NCBI RefSeq assembly: GCF_000270305.1
Contig: NC_015737.1
Span: 1,426,501-1,490,500, forward strand
Origin: Clostridium sp. SY8519
Lineage (GTDB): Bacteria > Bacillota > Clostridia > Lachnospirales > Lachnospiraceae
Direction: 5' to 3'
Length of the DNA: 64,000 bases
Shown one piece after another: positions 34,054-43,084 of this stretch; the stretch's first letter is position 1, and each line of letters opens with the position of its first letter. Under the pieces are notes generated by a model. The model was given only the letters and a program-made list of their open reading frames with translations, ran no database searches and was not told where the DNA came from. The position numbers were made by a program, and so were the translations under genes.

Positions 34054-35997
34054 GTGAACAGTCAGAAGAACAAACAAAAGAGAAAGCAGCGGCTGATTGC
34101 TGTCATCTCAATCATTGTAATTGCCGCGATGGTGGTAACCATGATTGTGGTGCCGGCGCTGGCTTCTTCCTCTGCTTCCTCGGATCCTGCGGCAGTGACA
34201 GCCGCGGTATCCGGGAAGTATGATGACTCGGATCCGGGAGACTATATTACAGAAGCATTTGATGTGCGGATGACGGCGGACACCGCCCACCGGATAGCGG
34301 TGACGGAGAAAATCCGGGTGAATTTCATTCGGCGGCATCACGGAATCTACCGGGATATCCCCAACGGAGGAGCTTCCTACAGTATAAAAAATATCAGGGT
34401 ATCGGAGCAGGACTATACAGTCAGCGGAACCGGGAGAAGCGGTTCCACCAGGATCCGGATCGGCAATGAGGATACCTATCTGCGGGGAACACACACCTAT
34501 CAGATTACGTATGATCTGATCTGGTACAAAGACGCGGAGAAGGGAGCCGATGCCCTGGCTCAGAATCTGCTTCCGGTCAACTGGATGACTTCCATCCGGG
34601 AGGCGGATCTGACACTTACGATGCCGAAAGCAGTGGACTGGAATGCCATGGAATATTACGCAGGTCCGAAAGGCAGTGCCGGCGGCCTGAGCAGCCGGTA
34701 TTTCACCAAGTCAGTCAGTTCAGACAAAAAGACACTGACCATTCACGGATCCAACCTGCCGAAGGGATATGGCGTGACGGTCCGGGGCAGTCTGCCGGAG
34801 CAGTACTGGAGCCAGGCGCAGACCTATGCCCGGGCCCACAGACAGTCGGCGCTGGGAATCGCCGTGATTCTGTGCGGGGCAGCGGTGTTTCTGCTGATCC
34901 TTTTCCTGATTTTTGGTAGAGATCCGAAGATTGTCCAAACCGTGGAATTTCGTCCGCCGGAAGATCTGACGCCGCTGGAAGCAGGATATCTGATTGACGG
35001 AAAGGCGGACAATGAGGACTTTATGTCCATGATTCTGTATTTTGCCTCCCGGGGCTATCTTTCCATCAAAGAAACCGGGACCAACACCTATACCCTGGTG
35101 AAGGAAAAGGAGCCTGCGCCGGAAGAGCCGGCGTTTGCACTGACGCTGTTCAAGGGGTTGTTCCGCAGAAAAACGGAGGTGGCGACAGCGAAGATTCCCA
35201 CCTCATTTCTGGGTGATATGGACCGGGCAAAAACCCAGCTGTTTCAGAAGTACCGGGGCAGAGAAGGCCGCATTTTCCGTCCGGGCTGCAAGGGAGCCCG
35301 TGCGGCCGGCATTCTGATACTGATTGTGTATACCGTGATCGGCGTAGCCGCCCTGTATGGAAACCATCCGCATCTCGGGATCCTTCAGGTCATGCTGATG
35401 CTGGCGGGCATTTATTTCCTGGTGAGAAATTTTGACTATCGTTACTCCCGGGGAACCAAGGGAGGACTGATCGCCGGTGCGGTATGCTGTCTGATTCCCG
35501 CCGCGGGAATCAGTGTCGGACTGGGGATGACGCAGACCCCGTGGCTGGGGGCGGTATCCGCGGCAGCATTTCTGACCATACTGGTCTGCATCGTTTTTAT
35601 GAGGGCCAGAAGCAGGGAAAATGCGCTGATTATGGGCAGATTGCTGGGATTCCGCGACTTCATCCGCACGGCGGAGTATGAACGGCTGAAAATGCTGTCC
35701 GCGGAGGATCCGGCCTACTTCTATGATGTGCTGCCCTACGCGGCGGTTATGGGCATGTCCACGGAGTGGGCAGAGAAGTTTACGAATATCCGGGTGCCGC
35801 AGCCGGAGTGGTACAGTACGTATGACGGCCGGCCGTTTGTGTATTCACCGCTGTGGTGCGGCTCCATGATGGAACATTGCGTAACCGGCAGCACACCGGT
35901 GCCGCCGGCTGATTCCGGAGGGAATTATGGCGGCGGATCCTTCGGCGGAGGCTTTTCCGGCGGAGGCGGCGGAGGCGGAGGCGGCGGCGCCTGGTAA
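34054..35997 (+). CDS. DUF2207 domain-containing membrane protein
   Basis: 647 residues from GTG 34054, supported by AAGGAGA eight bases upstream; no ATG gives a better start. N-terminal signal/anchor (about residues 13-35), extracytoplasmic DUF2207 domain (about 55-265, with FIRRHHGIYRDIP and GTHTYQITYDL typical of the family), a membrane segment (about 270-292), a cytoplasmic region, then three or four membrane segments (about 410-515). The tail is an almost pure glycine run before AW. DUF2207 proteins are widespread in Firmicutes; their function is unknown. It precedes nrdG by about 100 bp. Confidence 0.85.
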   Translation: MNSQKNKQKRKQRLIAVISIIVIAAMVVTMIVVPALASSSASSDPAAVTAAVSGKYDDSDPGDYITEAFDVRMTADTAHRIAVTEKIRVNFIRRHHGIYRDIPNGGASYSIKNIRVSEQDYTVSGTGRSGSTRIRIGNEDTYLRGTHTYQITYDLIWYKDAEKGADALAQNLLPVNWMTSIREADLTLTMPKAVDWNAMEYYAGPKGSAGGLSSRYFTKSVSSDKKTLTIHGSNLPKGYGVTVRGSLPEQYWSQAQTYARAHRQSALGIAVILCGAAVFLLILFLIFGRDPKIVQTVEFRPPEDLTPLEAGYLIDGKADNEDFMSMILYFASRGYLSIKETGTNTYTLVKEKEPAPEEPAFALTLFKGLFRRKTEVATAKIPTSFLGDMDRAKTQLFQKYRGREGRIFRPGCKGARAAGILILIVYTVIGVAALYGNHPHLGILQVMLMLAGIYFLVRNFDYRYSRGTKGGLIAGAVCCLIPAAGISVGLGMTQTPWLGAVSAAAFLTILVCIVFMRARSRENALIMGRLLGFRDFIRTAEYERLKMLSAEDPAYFYDVLPYAAVMGMSTEWAEKFTNIRVPQPEWYSTYDGRPFVYSPLWCGSMMEHCVTGSTPVPPADSGGNYGGGSFGGGFSGGGGGGGGGGAW

Positions 35998-36094
35998 ACC
36001 GCCGATCCGCGTAAAAAATAAGACGCTGTAAATCTGCAGCCTCCTGACCGGAGGGGGGATCTGCGAGCAGGGAGAGACAGAAAGGACTGGGGAT

Positions 36095-36637
36095 ATGTAT
36101 TACGGAACCATAAAGAAAGTAGACGTGGCAAACGGACCCGGGGTTCGTGTCAGCCTGTTTGTTTCCGGCTGCACCCATCACTGCAGGGAGTGTTTTCAGC
36201 CGGAAACCTGGGATTTCCATTACGGAGAGCCGTTCACAGAAGCTACAGAAGCCAGGATCCTGCAGGAACTGGCGCCCCATTATATCGAAGGATTTACCGT
36301 ACTGGGGGGAGAACCCTTTGAACCGGAGAATCAGCGGGAACTGCTTCCGCTGCTGCGGAAGGTGCGGGAAACTTATCCGAAAAAAAATATCTGGATGTAC
36401 ACCGGCTATTCCTTTGAGGAACTGACCGGTCAGGAAAAAGGCACCGGCAGGGCCAGATGTGATGCCACAGATGAAATTCTGTCCCTGATTGATGTGCTGG
36501 TAGACGGTGAGTTTGAACTGGAGCGCAAGGATGCGGGCCTGCAGTTCCGCGGCTCCGCGAACCAGCGCCTGATTCTTGTGCCTGCGTCGCTGCAGGCCGG
36601 CCGGGTGATCTGGTGGGAAGACAGACTGCCGGTATAG
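36095..36637 (+). CDS. nrdG: Anaerobic ribonucleoside-triphosphate reductase activating protein
   Basis: 180 residues. The radical SAM cluster motif is SGCTHHCREC (C-x3-C-x2-C) near residue 28, followed by FQPETWDF; GGEP follows near residue 70, as in all NrdG proteins. It uses S-adenosylmethionine and a 4Fe-4S cluster to create the glycyl radical on NrdD. In many genomes nrdG follows nrdD; here it is 17.6 kb away and no NrdR box is seen before it, so the two may not be regulated together. An oxidoreductase gene follows. Confidence 0.95.
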   Translation: MYYGTIKKVDVANGPGVRVSLFVSGCTHHCRECFQPETWDFHYGEPFTEATEARILQELAPHYIEGFTVLGGEPFEPENQRELLPLLRKVRETYPKKNIWMYTGYSFEELTGQEKGTGRARCDATDEILSLIDVLVDGEFELERKDAGLQFRGSANQRLILVPASLQAGRVIWWEDRLPV

Positions 36638-36693
36638 ACAGGAGAGACAGCAGGAACGAGACAGCAGAAAGATTGACAGAGGAAAGAAGAATT

Positions 36694-38094
36694 ATGGCAG
36701 AATATTATGACGCAGTCATTATCGGCAGCGGAGAGGCCGGAATCTATACCGGATACCGGCTGCGGGAAAAATGTCCCGGATTGAAAACCGTGATCCTGGA
36801 GAAGGGAAATGATATTTACAAAAGAAAGTGTCCCATTGTGGCAGGCAGAGTCAAAGAATGCATTCACTGCCCGGTCTGTGATACCATGTGCGGCTTTGGC
36901 GGCGCAGGGGCCTTTTCCGACGGAAAATTTAATTTTACCACGGAATTCGGCGGCTGGCTGACAGATTATCTGGATGCGGGAACGGTGATGGGCCTGATTG
37001 ACGAGGTGGATGCGGTCAATGTATCCCACGGGGCCACGAAGGAATTTTACTCCACCTCCACACCGGAAGCGAGAAAACTGGAAATCGAAGCCCTCAAATA
37101 TGACCTGCACCTGCTGCAGGCCCGCTGCAAGCATCTGGGCACAGAGCGCAACCTGGAAATTCTCACCAATATCTATGAAGATATGCGGGAAGACGTGGAA
37201 TTCCGCTTTCATGCCGGGGTGGACAGCTTCTGCAGAGCAGATGACGGTTACCTGGTGACACTGGAGGACGGCAGCGAAATCCGGTGCCGTTACCTGATCG
37301 CGGCTCCGGGCAGGAGCGGGGCGGAGTGGTTTGCTTCCCGGTGTCTGGATATGGGGATGAAACTGATCAACAATCAGGTGGATATCGGGGTTCGGGTGGA
37401 ACTGCCCGCCAAGGTATTTGAACATATTACAGATGTGGTCTACGAATCCAAACTGCTCTACCGGACCAAGCGGTACGGGGACAAAGTGCGGACGTTCTGC
37501 ATGAATCCCTACGGTCATGTGGTGGCGGAGAGCGTAGAGGGAATCAATACCGTAAACGGGCATTCCTATTCGGATCCGGCGCTGCGCAGTGAAAATACCA
37601 ACTTTGCGCTGCTGGTATCCAACCGGTTTACCGAGCCTTTTAATCAGCCGTATCGCTACGGCAAACATATCGCCTCCCTTTCCAATATGCTGTCCGGCGG
37701 CGTGCTGGTGCAGCGGTTCGGGGATCTGATGAAAGGGGTGCGTACCAACGAACACCGGCTGGCCCAGTCGTATACCCATCCGACCCTTACGGCAGCGGTG
37801 CCCGGCGACCTGTCTCTGGCCCTGCCCAAACGGCAGCTGGATGATATCATAGAGATGATACAGGTACTGGACAAACTGGCGCCGGGTACAGCCAATTATG
37901 ACACACTGCTGTACGGCGCAGAGGTGAAGTTCTACTCTGCCAGACCCCAGCTGACCAGTGAGTTTGAAACAGAATATCCGGGGTTTTTCGCCATCGGGGA
38001 CGGCGCGGGGATTACCAGGGGACTGGCCCAGGCCGGCGCTTCGGGCATCCATGCCGCGGATGTCATCGCCCGGCGGGAAGCTTCCGGCAAATAA
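36694..38094 (+). CDS. FAD-dependent oxidoreductase (COG2509-like)
   Basis: 466 residues from ATG 36694 (GGAAAGAAG upstream). The N-terminus has the Rossmann dinucleotide motif DAVIIGSGEAGIYTGYRL; the C-terminus closes the FAD site with FFAIGDGAGITRGLAQAGASGIHAAD. Between them lies a cysteine-rich stretch KECIHCPVCDTMCGFGGAG (about residues 57-75). The pattern is that of uncharacterised FAD-dependent proteins common in anaerobes, sometimes annotated as dehydrogenases. Substrate is unknown. It is 56 bp after nrdG and probably in the same transcript. Confidence 0.82.
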   Translation: MAEYYDAVIIGSGEAGIYTGYRLREKCPGLKTVILEKGNDIYKRKCPIVAGRVKECIHCPVCDTMCGFGGAGAFSDGKFNFTTEFGGWLTDYLDAGTVMGLIDEVDAVNVSHGATKEFYSTSTPEARKLEIEALKYDLHLLQARCKHLGTERNLEILTNIYEDMREDVEFRFHAGVDSFCRADDGYLVTLEDGSEIRCRYLIAAPGRSGAEWFASRCLDMGMKLINNQVDIGVRVELPAKVFEHITDVVYESKLLYRTKRYGDKVRTFCMNPYGHVVAESVEGINTVNGHSYSDPALRSENTNFALLVSNRFTEPFNQPYRYGKHIASLSNMLSGGVLVQRFGDLMKGVRTNEHRLAQSYTHPTLTAAVPGDLSLALPKRQLDDIIEMIQVLDKLAPGTANYDTLLYGAEVKFYSARPQLTSEFETEYPGFFAIGDGAGITRGLAQAGASGIHAADVIARREASGK

Positions 38095-38137
38095 GAAGAA
38101 ACAAAAAAGCCTGCCGGCCGTGGGCTGTCTGCACTGT

Positions 38138-38773
38138 TTATGCAGACAGTCCGCGGAACAGCAGGAGCAGTTCCTGAAGCAGATTGACCTTCAGAAATAA
38201 AAACACAAGAAACAGAAGCAGCATGCACACGGGGGTTCCCCGGAGTGCATTTTTTATATCCTGGGAACTCATATTCATGTGCAGAAGCACGCAGAGAAAT
38301 CCGTAGCCAAACAGGACATAGTGCCACCACAGGGCGCAGAGAGGGAATACAAACATCCAGAGCAGGGCCAGGGTGCCGATTCCGCAGACCACCGGCGCGA
38401 TGGAGGCGAGGGTCATCTGGATGCTTTTGGTGAGGGTGTTTCCCCGGGGAATAAATTCCACGCTGCCCAGCGTATCGCCCTGCGGGCGGAGCGTGATCCG
38501 GAGGACCCGGGCCCCGGTGAGCGCCGCGAAAAGCGCGTGGGCCAGTTCGTGATGAACTGTGCCGGGATAGGTGAAGTAATTCCGGATCTGTCCGGCGGCC
38601 CTTCCGCCCAGCAGAAGGGCGATGATCCGGGTGATCAGATGGTTGACGCCGGTAATGGCCAGTCCCAGCAGAAAGATGAGGACCGGAATCAGAATCGTGT
38701 TCAGAAGCGCTCGGGGCAGGGGCGCGGAAATGCCAGCCAGCAGGTCAAGCTGGTGCATCACAGCCTGTATCAT
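38138..38773 (-). CDS. Membrane protein with HExxH motif (putative M50-like metallopeptidase)
   Basis: 211 residues, four or five hydrophobic segments. VHHELAHALFAALTGARV near residue 74 holds the HExxH zinc motif with a following small-residue helix, as in site-2-protease-like M50 proteins; the usual second motif (N-x-x-P-x-x-x-x-D/DG) is not evident, so activity is uncertain. Family members in Firmicutes are mostly uncharacterised. It is a single minus-strand gene, convergent with the FAD oxidoreductase, without a clear ribosome binding site beyond GTACTTC, so an internal start is possible. Confidence 0.65.
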   Translation of the reverse strand: MIQAVMHQLDLLAGISAPLPRALLNTILIPVLIFLLGLAITGVNHLITRIIALLLGGRAAGQIRNYFTYPGTVHHELAHALFAALTGARVLRITLRPQGDTLGSVEFIPRGNTLTKSIQMTLASIAPVVCGIGTLALLWMFVFPLCALWWHYVLFGYGFLCVLLHMNMSSQDIKNALRGTPVCMLLLFLVFLFLKVNLLQELLLLFRGLSA

Positions 38774-38843
38774 AGAAGTACCTGACTTTCGTATGCGGAT
38801 GGATCGGTTCCGGCCTATTATACACGATACCGGAAGAAAAAAA

Positions 38844-38891
38844 CATGGAGTTCACAGATCGTTCAGGGTTTTGCGATCCGGGAACTCCATG
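38844..38891 (-). terminator. Terminator of the first NSS transporter gene
   Basis: Read on the minus strand, CATGGAGTTC pairs with GAACTCCATG around an inner GATCG/CGATC stem, and ends in a T run (the A run near 38837-38843). Confidence 0.8.
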
Positions 38892-38899
38892 GAAAAAGC

Positions 38900-40273
38900 T
38901 TACCGCGCGCCGAAGAGCTGGATGATGGAAGTGGCCAGGATGGCTACCAGGAAAATCGGGGCGACATAGCGTATCATGAGATTGTAGAGTTTTTCGCTTT
39001 TGAAGCGGGTTTCCGATTTCAGGACTTCTTCCTTGATGACTTTCGGTTTTGCCACATAACCGATCAGAATACAGGTCAGGAAAGCCAGGATCGGCATCAT
39101 GATGGTATTGCTGATGAAATCAAAGAAATCCAGGAACTGCATGCCCAGGGGCCGGATATGGGCCCAGACGCCGTAGCCAAGCATGGAGGGGATGCCTACC
39201 AGGAAAATGCCGATGGCGGTTACAAAGCTGGCCGTGAGCCGGCGGCAGTGGGTCACTTCTTCCACCACGGCCACAATGGTCTCCATCAGGGCGATGGAAG
39301 AGGTCAGGGCAGCCAGGAATACCAGGAAGAAGAACAGGGCGCCGATGACATTGCCGAAAGCCATGGTATGGAAGACCTTTGGCAGCATGACAAACATCAG
39401 GCTCGGTCCGGAAGTGGAAGCCGCCGCTTCGCCGCCCGCGAAGATAAAGACGGAAGGAACCACGATGAGACCGGCAATAAAGGCAATCAGTGTATCCAGA
39501 ATCTCGATCTTGCGGACACAGCCTTCGATGGGTTCGCTGCGCTTCATATAAGAGCCGTAAGTAATCAGGATTCCCATGGCAATGGACAGGGAATAGAACA
39601 GCTGTCCGGCAGCGGCGATAATGGCCTGCACGAGATTTGTGGCCTTGGCTTCCGGGGTGGCGCCGTGAAGCGCGGGCTTCAGATAATAGACCAGACCGTC
39701 CACACCGCCTTCGTTGGTCAAACCGTAGATCGCGATGACAATGGACAGAATCACCAGAACCGGCATCAGGACTTTGCTGAAGTTCTCAATGCCCTTCTGT
39801 ACGCCCGCGGATACGATAATGGCGTTGACCGCCACATAAATCACCAGACACAGAAGCGGAATCTTCCACCCGGTGATAAAGTCTGTGAAGTAGTTGCTGC
39901 TGACCGCCTCGTTGCCCCGCCCGGACACGTAGGTGGCCATATAATGGGTGATCCAGCCGCCGATGACGCAGTAATAGGGTGTAATGATCATCGGGACCAG
40001 CGCGCCGATGGCGCCTAAGATTTTGAATTTCGGGTTAAAAACCCCGTAGGCAGTCAGGACGCTGCGCTCCGTGCGCCGTCCCATGGCGATCTCGGTGATC
40101 ATCAGGGCAAAGCCGAAGGTGACCGCCAGAATGACATAGATCACGAGAAACGTGCCGCCGCCGTGTTTGGCTGCCAGGTACGGGAACCGCCACAGGTTGC
40201 CCAGGCCGACGGCTGATCCGGCGGCAGCCATGATAAAGCCGATCCGGCCGGTAAATTTATTTTTGGTTTTCAT
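38900..40273 (-). CDS. Neurotransmitter:sodium symporter (NSS) family transporter 1
   Basis: 457 residues from ATG 40273 (GGGGGAG upstream). About 11-12 membrane segments. The NSS signature is at the start: GRIGFIMAAAGSAVGLGNLWRFPYLAAKHGGGTFL, forming the sodium and substrate site of LeuT/MhsT-like proteins. Such bacterial transporters take up amino acids (tryptophan, leucine, tyrosine and others) with sodium. It has a consensus promoter and a duplicated 23-bp site upstream, so it seems individually regulated. A second NSS gene lies at 45817-47235 and the two share only family-level similarity. Confidence 0.93.
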   Translation of the reverse strand: MKTKNKFTGRIGFIMAAAGSAVGLGNLWRFPYLAAKHGGGTFLVIYVILAVTFGFALMITEIAMGRRTERSVLTAYGVFNPKFKILGAIGALVPMIITPYYCVIGGWITHYMATYVSGRGNEAVSSNYFTDFITGWKIPLLCLVIYVAVNAIIVSAGVQKGIENFSKVLMPVLVILSIVIAIYGLTNEGGVDGLVYYLKPALHGATPEAKATNLVQAIIAAAGQLFYSLSIAMGILITYGSYMKRSEPIEGCVRKIEILDTLIAFIAGLIVVPSVFIFAGGEAAASTSGPSLMFVMLPKVFHTMAFGNVIGALFFFLVFLAALTSSIALMETIVAVVEEVTHCRRLTASFVTAIGIFLVGIPSMLGYGVWAHIRPLGMQFLDFFDFISNTIMMPILAFLTCILIGYVAKPKVIKEEVLKSETRFKSEKLYNLMIRYVAPIFLVAILATSIIQLFGAR

Positions 40274-40354
40274 GGAATTCTCCCCCTTGGATGTGTAAGA
40301 AAGCATACAGACACAGAACGGCCAAGGAGCCGTCAGTCTGCAGAATGCTGTGAA

Positions 40355-40383
40355 AGTGTAGCATGTTTTGCAGGGTGTGTCAA
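40355..40383 (-). promoter_or_regulatory. Consensus promoter of NSS transporter 1
   Basis: On the minus strand: TTGACA (40383-40378), 17-bp spacer, TACACT (40360-40355). Confidence 0.75.
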
Positions 40384-40387
40384 TTTA

Positions 40388-40460
40388 CCGGCGTGTTGTA
40401 TGCAAAATACTGACAGTGCATGGAATGCAAATGATTGCCGGCACGTTGTATGCCAAATAC
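40388..40460 (-). repeat. Duplicated 23-bp site upstream of the NSS transporter promoter
   Basis: CCGG(CG/CA)(T/C)GTTGTATGC(A/C)AAATAC occurs at 40388-40410 and 40438-40460, exactly 50 bp apart (about five helical turns), with 20 of 23 bases identical. Each contains the imperfect palindrome GTATGCMAAATAC. They begin five bp upstream of the -35 box, where an activator or a looping repressor would bind. The rest of the 379-bp gap (40461-40652) shows no gene. Confidence 0.6.
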
Positions 40461-40652
40461 GGTAGGAACCTGGTGTTTTGAAATTGCGGCAGGCGCAGCC
40501 GGTGATGACCTGGCTGATCAGGCAGAAGATCCCTGTCGACAGACCGGGCAAAATCAGATAAACTGACAGGAGAAGACAGGTACGGACGAAACCCGGGAAA
40601 GCGGAGAAAAGAGCCGAAAAAGAACCGGAGAACAGGAAAGGATGAAACAGAT

Positions 40653-41627
40653 ATGAAGCAGGGACTGGATGTTCTGGCAGTGGGAGAGCTGCTGATCGAT
40701 TTTACGGAAGCGGGGAAAAGCGCGGAAGGAACGCGCCTGTTTGAACAGAACCCCGGCGGCGCGCCGGCCAATCTGCTGACGGCGGTGACCCATATGGGCC
40801 ATTCTGCGGGGCTGATCGGAAAGATCGGCGCGGATATGCATGGAGATTTTTTAAAGGAAGTGCTGCAGCGGGAGAAAATTGTCACAGATTATCTGCGGCA
40901 GGATCCGGAGGTCTTTACGACCCTGGCGTTTGTGGCTTTGAATGAAGAGGGGGAACGGGAATTTTCCTTTGCCCGGAAGCCGGGGGCCGACACCTGTCTG
41001 CGGACAGAGGAGCTGCCTGCGGAAGCGCTGGCGGACTGCCGGATCTTTCACTTCGGTTCCCTGTCCCTGACGGATGAGCCTGCCCGGACAGCCACGGCAG
41101 AAGCCCTGCGCATGGCGAAGGAAGGAGGCGCCCTGATTTCCTTTGATCCCAATTACCGGGCTTCCCTGTGGCGCAGCCCACAGGAAGCTGCGGAGGCGAT
41201 CCGCGCCAGAATTCCCCAGGCAGATCTGATGAAAGTGTCCGATGAGGAGAGCCTGCTGCTGACAGGGGCTTCTGATTATGAGACTGCGGCAAGGCAGATC
41301 CTGTCCATGGGGCCCCGGCTGGTTGCTGTCACACTGGGAGCCGGCGGCGCCCTTCTGGTGACCGGAGAGATCTGTCTGACGGTTCCCGGGTATCCGGCAC
41401 AGGTCACCGATACCACCGGAGCGGGGGATTCGTTCTGGGGAGGATTTCTCAGCGCGTTCCTGGAAACGGGAAAGACCCTGCAGGAACTGAACCGGGAGGA
41501 CTGCCGGACCTGTGTACAGACCGGAAACGCGGTGGCTTCCCTGTGTGTGCGGAAACGGGGAGGCATCCCGGCGATTCCGGACCGGGCAGAAGTGGAAAAC
41601 CTGCTGAAACAGGAGACCGTGGAATAG
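40653..41627 (+). CDS. PfkB-family carbohydrate kinase, probably fructokinase
   Basis: 324 residues. Ribokinase-fold signatures: VLAVGELLIDF at the start, NPGGAPANLLTAVTHMG (signature 1, about residues 32-48), SFDPNYRASLW and DTTGAGDSFWGGF (signature 2 with catalytic Asp, about 250-262). The SFDPNYR-x-x-LW and the AVTHMG context favour fructokinase (ScrK type), making fructose-6-phosphate from fructose and ATP, but ribokinase-fold enzymes overlap in sequence. GAAAGGATG is the nearest ribosome binding site. No sugar transporter or invertase is adjacent. Confidence 0.85.
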   Translation: MKQGLDVLAVGELLIDFTEAGKSAEGTRLFEQNPGGAPANLLTAVTHMGHSAGLIGKIGADMHGDFLKEVLQREKIVTDYLRQDPEVFTTLAFVALNEEGEREFSFARKPGADTCLRTEELPAEALADCRIFHFGSLSLTDEPARTATAEALRMAKEGGALISFDPNYRASLWRSPQEAAEAIRARIPQADLMKVSDEESLLLTGASDYETAARQILSMGPRLVAVTLGAGGALLVTGEICLTVPGYPAQVTDTTGAGDSFWGGFLSAFLETGKTLQELNREDCRTCVQTGNAVASLCVRKRGGIPAIPDRAEVENLLKQETVE

Positions 41628-41647
41628 AAAATTTAAGGAAAATTCTT

Positions 41648-41675
41648 TTGCCGAACCGGAAAAAGACGGTATAAT
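41648..41675 (+). promoter_or_regulatory. Promoter of small membrane protein gene
   Basis: TTGCCG (41648-41653), 16-bp spacer, TATAAT (41670-41675). Confidence 0.6.
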
Positions 41676-41711
41676 TATAAGAAAAGACAAAAAGAATGGA
41701 GGGATGTACTT

Positions 41712-41936
41712 ATGTGTAAGACAAAAAAAATAATCCTTGCGGCGGCAGCGGCATTTTTCTGCCTGGCCGGTGTGTGTGCCTATAGAAAATGGCGAATCAG
41801 CAAAGGGGAATACCGCAGTATTTTCAGCGAGCTTGCGGATGCGGCAGGACGCTACAGCCATCAGTCCAGACAGCCGTCCGGAAGCAGGCAGACAACGGAA
41901 CCGCCGGAATTCTGCAGACATTACCGCAGAAGCTGA
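41712..41936 (+). CDS. Small hypothetical membrane-anchored protein
   Basis: 74 residues with a strong ribosome binding site (GGAGGG, about ten bases before ATG) and its own promoter. Residues 6-24 are hydrophobic (IILAAAAAFFCLAGVCAY), so the protein is probably anchored or exported; a cysteine in the hydrophobic stretch does not form a canonical lipobox. The rest is polar and rich in Arg and Ser. No family is recognised. The final ~20 residues look out of character, while another frame (41789-42040) continues with protein-like composition, so a frameshift near 41900 shortening a longer protein is possible. Confidence 0.5.
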   Translation: MCKTKKIILAAAAAFFCLAGVCAYRKWRISKGEYRSIFSELADAAGRYSHQSRQPSGSRQTTEPPEFCRHYRRS

Positions 41937-42142
41937 CGGGATCCGACGCAGGCATGATCAGCTGCCGAACCGGGTATTTTACCGGAACTTTACATCAATC
42001 ATACAGAACTGTGATGGAAACAGGAGGCAATTCCCGGTAGGATGACCCTGTCAGAAAGGTTTTTTTGACAGAGTTGGACAGCTGATCATGGATGCGGGAA
42101 ATCCATGATGAAATAGGAAGATTTCAAACAGAAAGGAGATTA

Positions 42143-42961
42143 ATGATCAATTTTAAAGAAAAAAAAGGATTTATCTGTGATATGGACGGCGTGATTTATC
42201 ACGGCAACCGGATCCTGCCGGGAGCGGCAGAGTTTGTGCAGTGGCTCCAGAAAGAGAAGAAGGAGTACCTGTTCCTGACAAACAACAGCGGAAAGACACC
42301 GAAAGAACTGCGGCAGAAGCTGCAGCGCATGGGCATGGATGTAGAGGAAAAGCATTTTTACACCAGCGCGCTGGCCACAGCGGAATTTATCAAAGCGCAG
42401 TCACCGGGCTGCTCCGCCTATGTGATCGGAGAAGCAGGCCTCTTTAACGCGCTGTATGACGCGGGGATCACGATGAATGAAGTGGATCCGGAGTATGTGG
42501 TTGTCGGGGAAGGCAATACCTATTCCTTTGATACACTGACCAGGGCGGTAAACCTGGTGCGCAGAGGCGCAAAGCTGATCGGAGCCAATTCGGACGTATC
42601 CGGTCCCATTGAAGACGGGATCGCGCCGGCCTGCAGGGCGCTGGTGGCGCCGATTGAGATGGCTACCGGCAAAAAGGCATATTTCTGCGGAAAGCCAAAT
42701 CCGCTGATGATGCGCACCGGACTCCGGCTTCTGAACTGCCATTCGGCGGAAGCAGTGATTATCGGGGATCGGATGGATACGGATATTGTGGCAGGGACGG
42801 AGAGCGGAATCGCCACCGTACTGGTGCTGACCGGAGTATCTACCCGGGATACGGTCAGAAAATACGCGTATCAGCCAACGGTCATTATGGATGGAATCGG
42901 CAGTCTGGTACAGACGGCGCAGCAGCAGTCCGTACAGCAGAACGCGAAAAAAAACAAATAA
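42143..42961 (+). CDS. HAD-IIA family sugar phosphatase (NagD-like)
   Basis: 272 residues from ATG 42143 (GAAAGGAG seven bases upstream). HAD motif I is CDMDGVIYHGN (nucleophile Asp near residue 12), motif II FLTNNSGKTP near 47, the IIA cap in the middle, motif III/IV GKPNPLMM and IIGDRMDTDIVAGTESGIATVLVLTGVS. This is the NagD/p-nitrophenylphosphatase subfamily, which removes phosphate from sugar phosphates or nucleotides in housekeeping metabolism; physiological substrate is not decidable. The 206-bp gap before it shows no other gene. Confidence 0.92.
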   Translation: MINFKEKKGFICDMDGVIYHGNRILPGAAEFVQWLQKEKKEYLFLTNNSGKTPKELRQKLQRMGMDVEEKHFYTSALATAEFIKAQSPGCSAYVIGEAGLFNALYDAGITMNEVDPEYVVVGEGNTYSFDTLTRAVNLVRRGAKLIGANSDVSGPIEDGIAPACRALVAPIEMATGKKAYFCGKPNPLMMRTGLRLLNCHSAEAVIIGDRMDTDIVAGTESGIATVLVLTGVSTRDTVRKYAYQPTVIMDGIGSLVQTAQQQSVQQNAKKNK

Positions 42962-43084
42962 CCCTATCCCGGCCCGGACACAGCAGCGAGTTGTTTTCTG
43001 TTCTTCCTGTAAGGAGGAGAAACAAATCGCTTTTTTTGTGTTATAATCCAGAATCATGGAAATACAACAGACGGAGGAAAAAAT

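Noticed and set aside
34054..34110. Start of the DUF2207 gene at 33994
   Set aside because: The extra residues have no ribosome binding site; GTG 34054 follows AAGGAGA and begins the signal region.
36430..38052. 540-codon minus-strand frame opposite the FAD oxidoreductase
   Set aside because: Shadow of a well-supported + strand gene; no homology and no ribosome binding site.
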